Shown here: positions 62,887-64,000 of the stretch, in pieces
Layout: every line of letters begins with the position of its first letter
How positions within the stretch are numbered: position 1 is the stretch's first letter
Origin: Rudaea sp.
GTDB taxonomy: Bacteria; Pseudomonadota; Gammaproteobacteria; Xanthomonadales; Rhodanobacteraceae
Direction: 5' to 3'
Length of the DNA: 64,000 nt
NCBI GenBank assembly: GCA_031291055.1
Contig: JARLJU010000340.1
Location: 52,948 to 116,947, forward strand
The notes under the pieces: model-generated
What the model was told of the DNA's origin: nothing
The model's input: only the letters and a program-made list of their open reading frames with translations
Databases searched by the model: none
Program-made: the position numbers and the translations under genes

Positions 62887-63864
62887 ATGAAACGCAGCCG
62901 TAAAATTCTGCTTGGCCTTGTCGCCTGTGTCGTATTGCTCGGCCTTGCGGCAACCGCGCTGATCGCCACGTTCGACTGGAATCGCGCCAAGCCGTGGCTG
63001 GTCGCCACGGTCGGCCATGCCCTCGGTCGCAGCGTCGCGGTCGATGGCGACCTGCGCGTAAGCTGGCAATGCAATCCGGAGCTGGGAGGCTGGCGCGCAT
63101 GGATTCCCGGCCCGCACGTCAGCGCGTCCAGGGTGACGATCGGCAACATGGATTGGGCCAGGGCGCCGGTATTCGCCACGGTCGACCGCATGGAGTTCGA
63201 TTTTTCGCTGTTGCCGCTGCTGGCGCATACGCTGTCGGTGCGTGCGGTGCACTTCGTCGCGCCGGATGTTCACTTCGAGCGCCGGGCCGATGGACGCAAC
63301 AACTGGACGTTCGGCACGAGCGGTTCCGACCCGTCAGCGTGGAAGCTCGATCTGGGCCAAGTCAAGATCGATAGCGGTCAACTGAGCATGGCCGATCGCA
63401 TGAAGTCGCTCGATGTCCGTGTGCATCTCGAGGCCATGAAGAAATCGATTGCCTTCGATGAACTGGTGGCCCAGCAGGAGGAATTGTCGCAACGCGAAGT
63501 GGTTGCGCGCGTCGGTGCCGGCAGCGCCAAACAGTTCGACGAACACGCCCGCGCGCGCGACCGGCGCGCACAACGCGGGCACGAATCGCTGCAACACTAC
63601 GCGTTCGGCTTCACCGTTGACGGCACGTTCAAAGGCAACGCCGTGAAGGGCAGCGGCGGCGTCGGCGGCGTGTTCGCGCTGAGGAATACGGATCAGCCAT
63701 TCCCCATGCATGCCGATGTGCGCATCGGCGACACGCGAATCGCATTCATCGGAACGCTGACCGATCCAGCCGATCTGGATGCGCTCGACCTGCGCCTTTG
63801 GCTGTCCGGCGGGAGCCTCGCGCAACTGTACGACATTCTGCAACTGACACTGCCGGAATCGTGA
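62887..63864 (+). pseudogene. AsmA family protein, truncated by an insertion sequence
   Basis: N-terminal 325 residues of an AsmA-type membrane-anchored protein: helix LLGLVACVVLLGLAATALI, FDWNRAKPWL, then the AsmA pattern HALGRSVAVDGDLRVSW, VHFVAPDVHFERRADGRNNW and LDLRLWLSGGSLAQLYDIL. Full AsmA relatives are usually 600 residues or more and continue after the LPES-type turn with PPY, so the protein is cut mid-domain. The TGA at 63862-63864 lies at the junction with an IS3-family element. The product is probably non-functional. GGAG precedes the ATG at 62887. Confidence 0.82.
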
Positions 63865-64000
63865 GCTGACCTGAATTTTCTGATCCAGAATCTTTGTCCT
63901 TAGACTATGACGAGGAGAACTGGACCATGCCTAAGAAACGCTTTCGTTCCGAAGAGATTATTCACAAGCTGCGCGAAGCCGATGTGCTGATAGGCCAAGG
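63862..64000 (+). mobile_element. Left end of an IS3-family insertion sequence
   Basis: The sequence after the AsmA codons (TGAGCTGACCTGAATTTTCT from 63862) begins with TGA-type IS3 terminal sequence and leads within 65 bases to a transposase orfA. The exact left boundary (63862 or 63867) and any target duplication cannot be set without the right end, which is outside the window. Confidence 0.75.
63927..64000 (+). CDS. IS3-family transposase OrfA, N-terminal fragment (partial)
   Basis: ATG 63927, with GAGGAG ten bases upstream, opens a frame MPKKRFRSEEIIHKLREADV that runs off the right edge. It is the standard helix-turn-helix N-terminus of IS3/IS407-type OrfA proteins (pattern KKRFxxEQIIxxLREAD). 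OrfB would follow by frameshifting beyond the window. Confidence 0.88.
   Translation, partial: MPKKRFRSEEIIHKLREADVLIGQ

Noticed and set aside
1..64000. CRISPR arrays, tRNA or rRNA genes
   Set aside because: No regularly spaced repeats and no cloverleaf or rRNA-like stretch were seen in any intergenic region.

Overview
The window is GC-rich chromosomal DNA from a gammaproteobacterium, most likely a xanthomonad-type organism (Rhodanobacteraceae or Xanthomonadaceae). The grounds are strong GC bias at third codon positions, Gram-negative envelope genes (lptD, tamA-tamB, AsmA), UbiH-type quinone hydroxylases, a succinyl-type metX with metB, a GH17-GT2 glucan synthase, and secreted proteins ending in an [IVL]F-x-[DN]-[GS]-[FL]-[DE] tail. 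I assign the lineage by inference from gene content; no rRNA or tRNA gene was seen.

Layout. 1-7.3 kb: start of lptD, msrB, a small-molecule cluster (HDAC-like hydrolase, unknown protein, PduO-type cobalamin adenosyltransferase, DUF6580 membrane protein, CobC-like phosphatase), then two overlapping ubiquinone hydroxylases and a small membrane protein. 7.3-17.9 kb: a frameshifted delta-60-repeat secreted protein, tamB-tamA, the GH17-GT2 glucan synthase and a TVP38 membrane protein. 17.9-34.8 kb: an exoprotein region holding a very large extracellular nuclease, a sedolisin (S53) protease with Ig-like repeats and two large subtilisin-family (S8) proteins, interrupted only by rlmM. The S53 and first S8 genes diverge from a 723-bp intergenic region containing four alternating AAGTGC/GCACTT half-sites. 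35-44.9 kb: nucleoside deaminase and glnS, a GT2/GT39-type glycosyltransferase pair, DUF2007, a GST, a DMT exporter, apt, and metX-metB behind a promoter that overlaps a strong inverted repeat.

44.9-50.4 kb is a peroxide-defence locus. On the minus strand oxyR is followed by rubrerythrin, an Fe-S CCG-domain oxidoreductase, DUF3501 and an uncharacterised membrane-anchored protein. On the plus strand run ahpC and ahpD of the mycobacterial type. The bidirectional intergenic region carries an inverted repeat over the ahpC -35 box. 50.5-60.2 kb: a secreted M1 aminopeptidase, a lipoprotein esterase, an orphan Pycsar-effector-like membrane protein, and a 1434-residue membrane protein of unknown function coupled to prmC. 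That large protein contains a TonB-receptor-plug-like motif. 60.4-64 kb: a small secreted Cys protein, dxs, and an AsmA-family gene cut off at about residue 325 by an IS3-family element whose orfA begins at the right edge.

The points most worth following are the shared C-terminal tail of four secreted proteins, the TonB-plug-like motif in the 1434-residue membrane protein, the half-site cluster between the proteases, the orphan Pycsar-like effector, and the hypothetical gene at the end of the peroxide operon.
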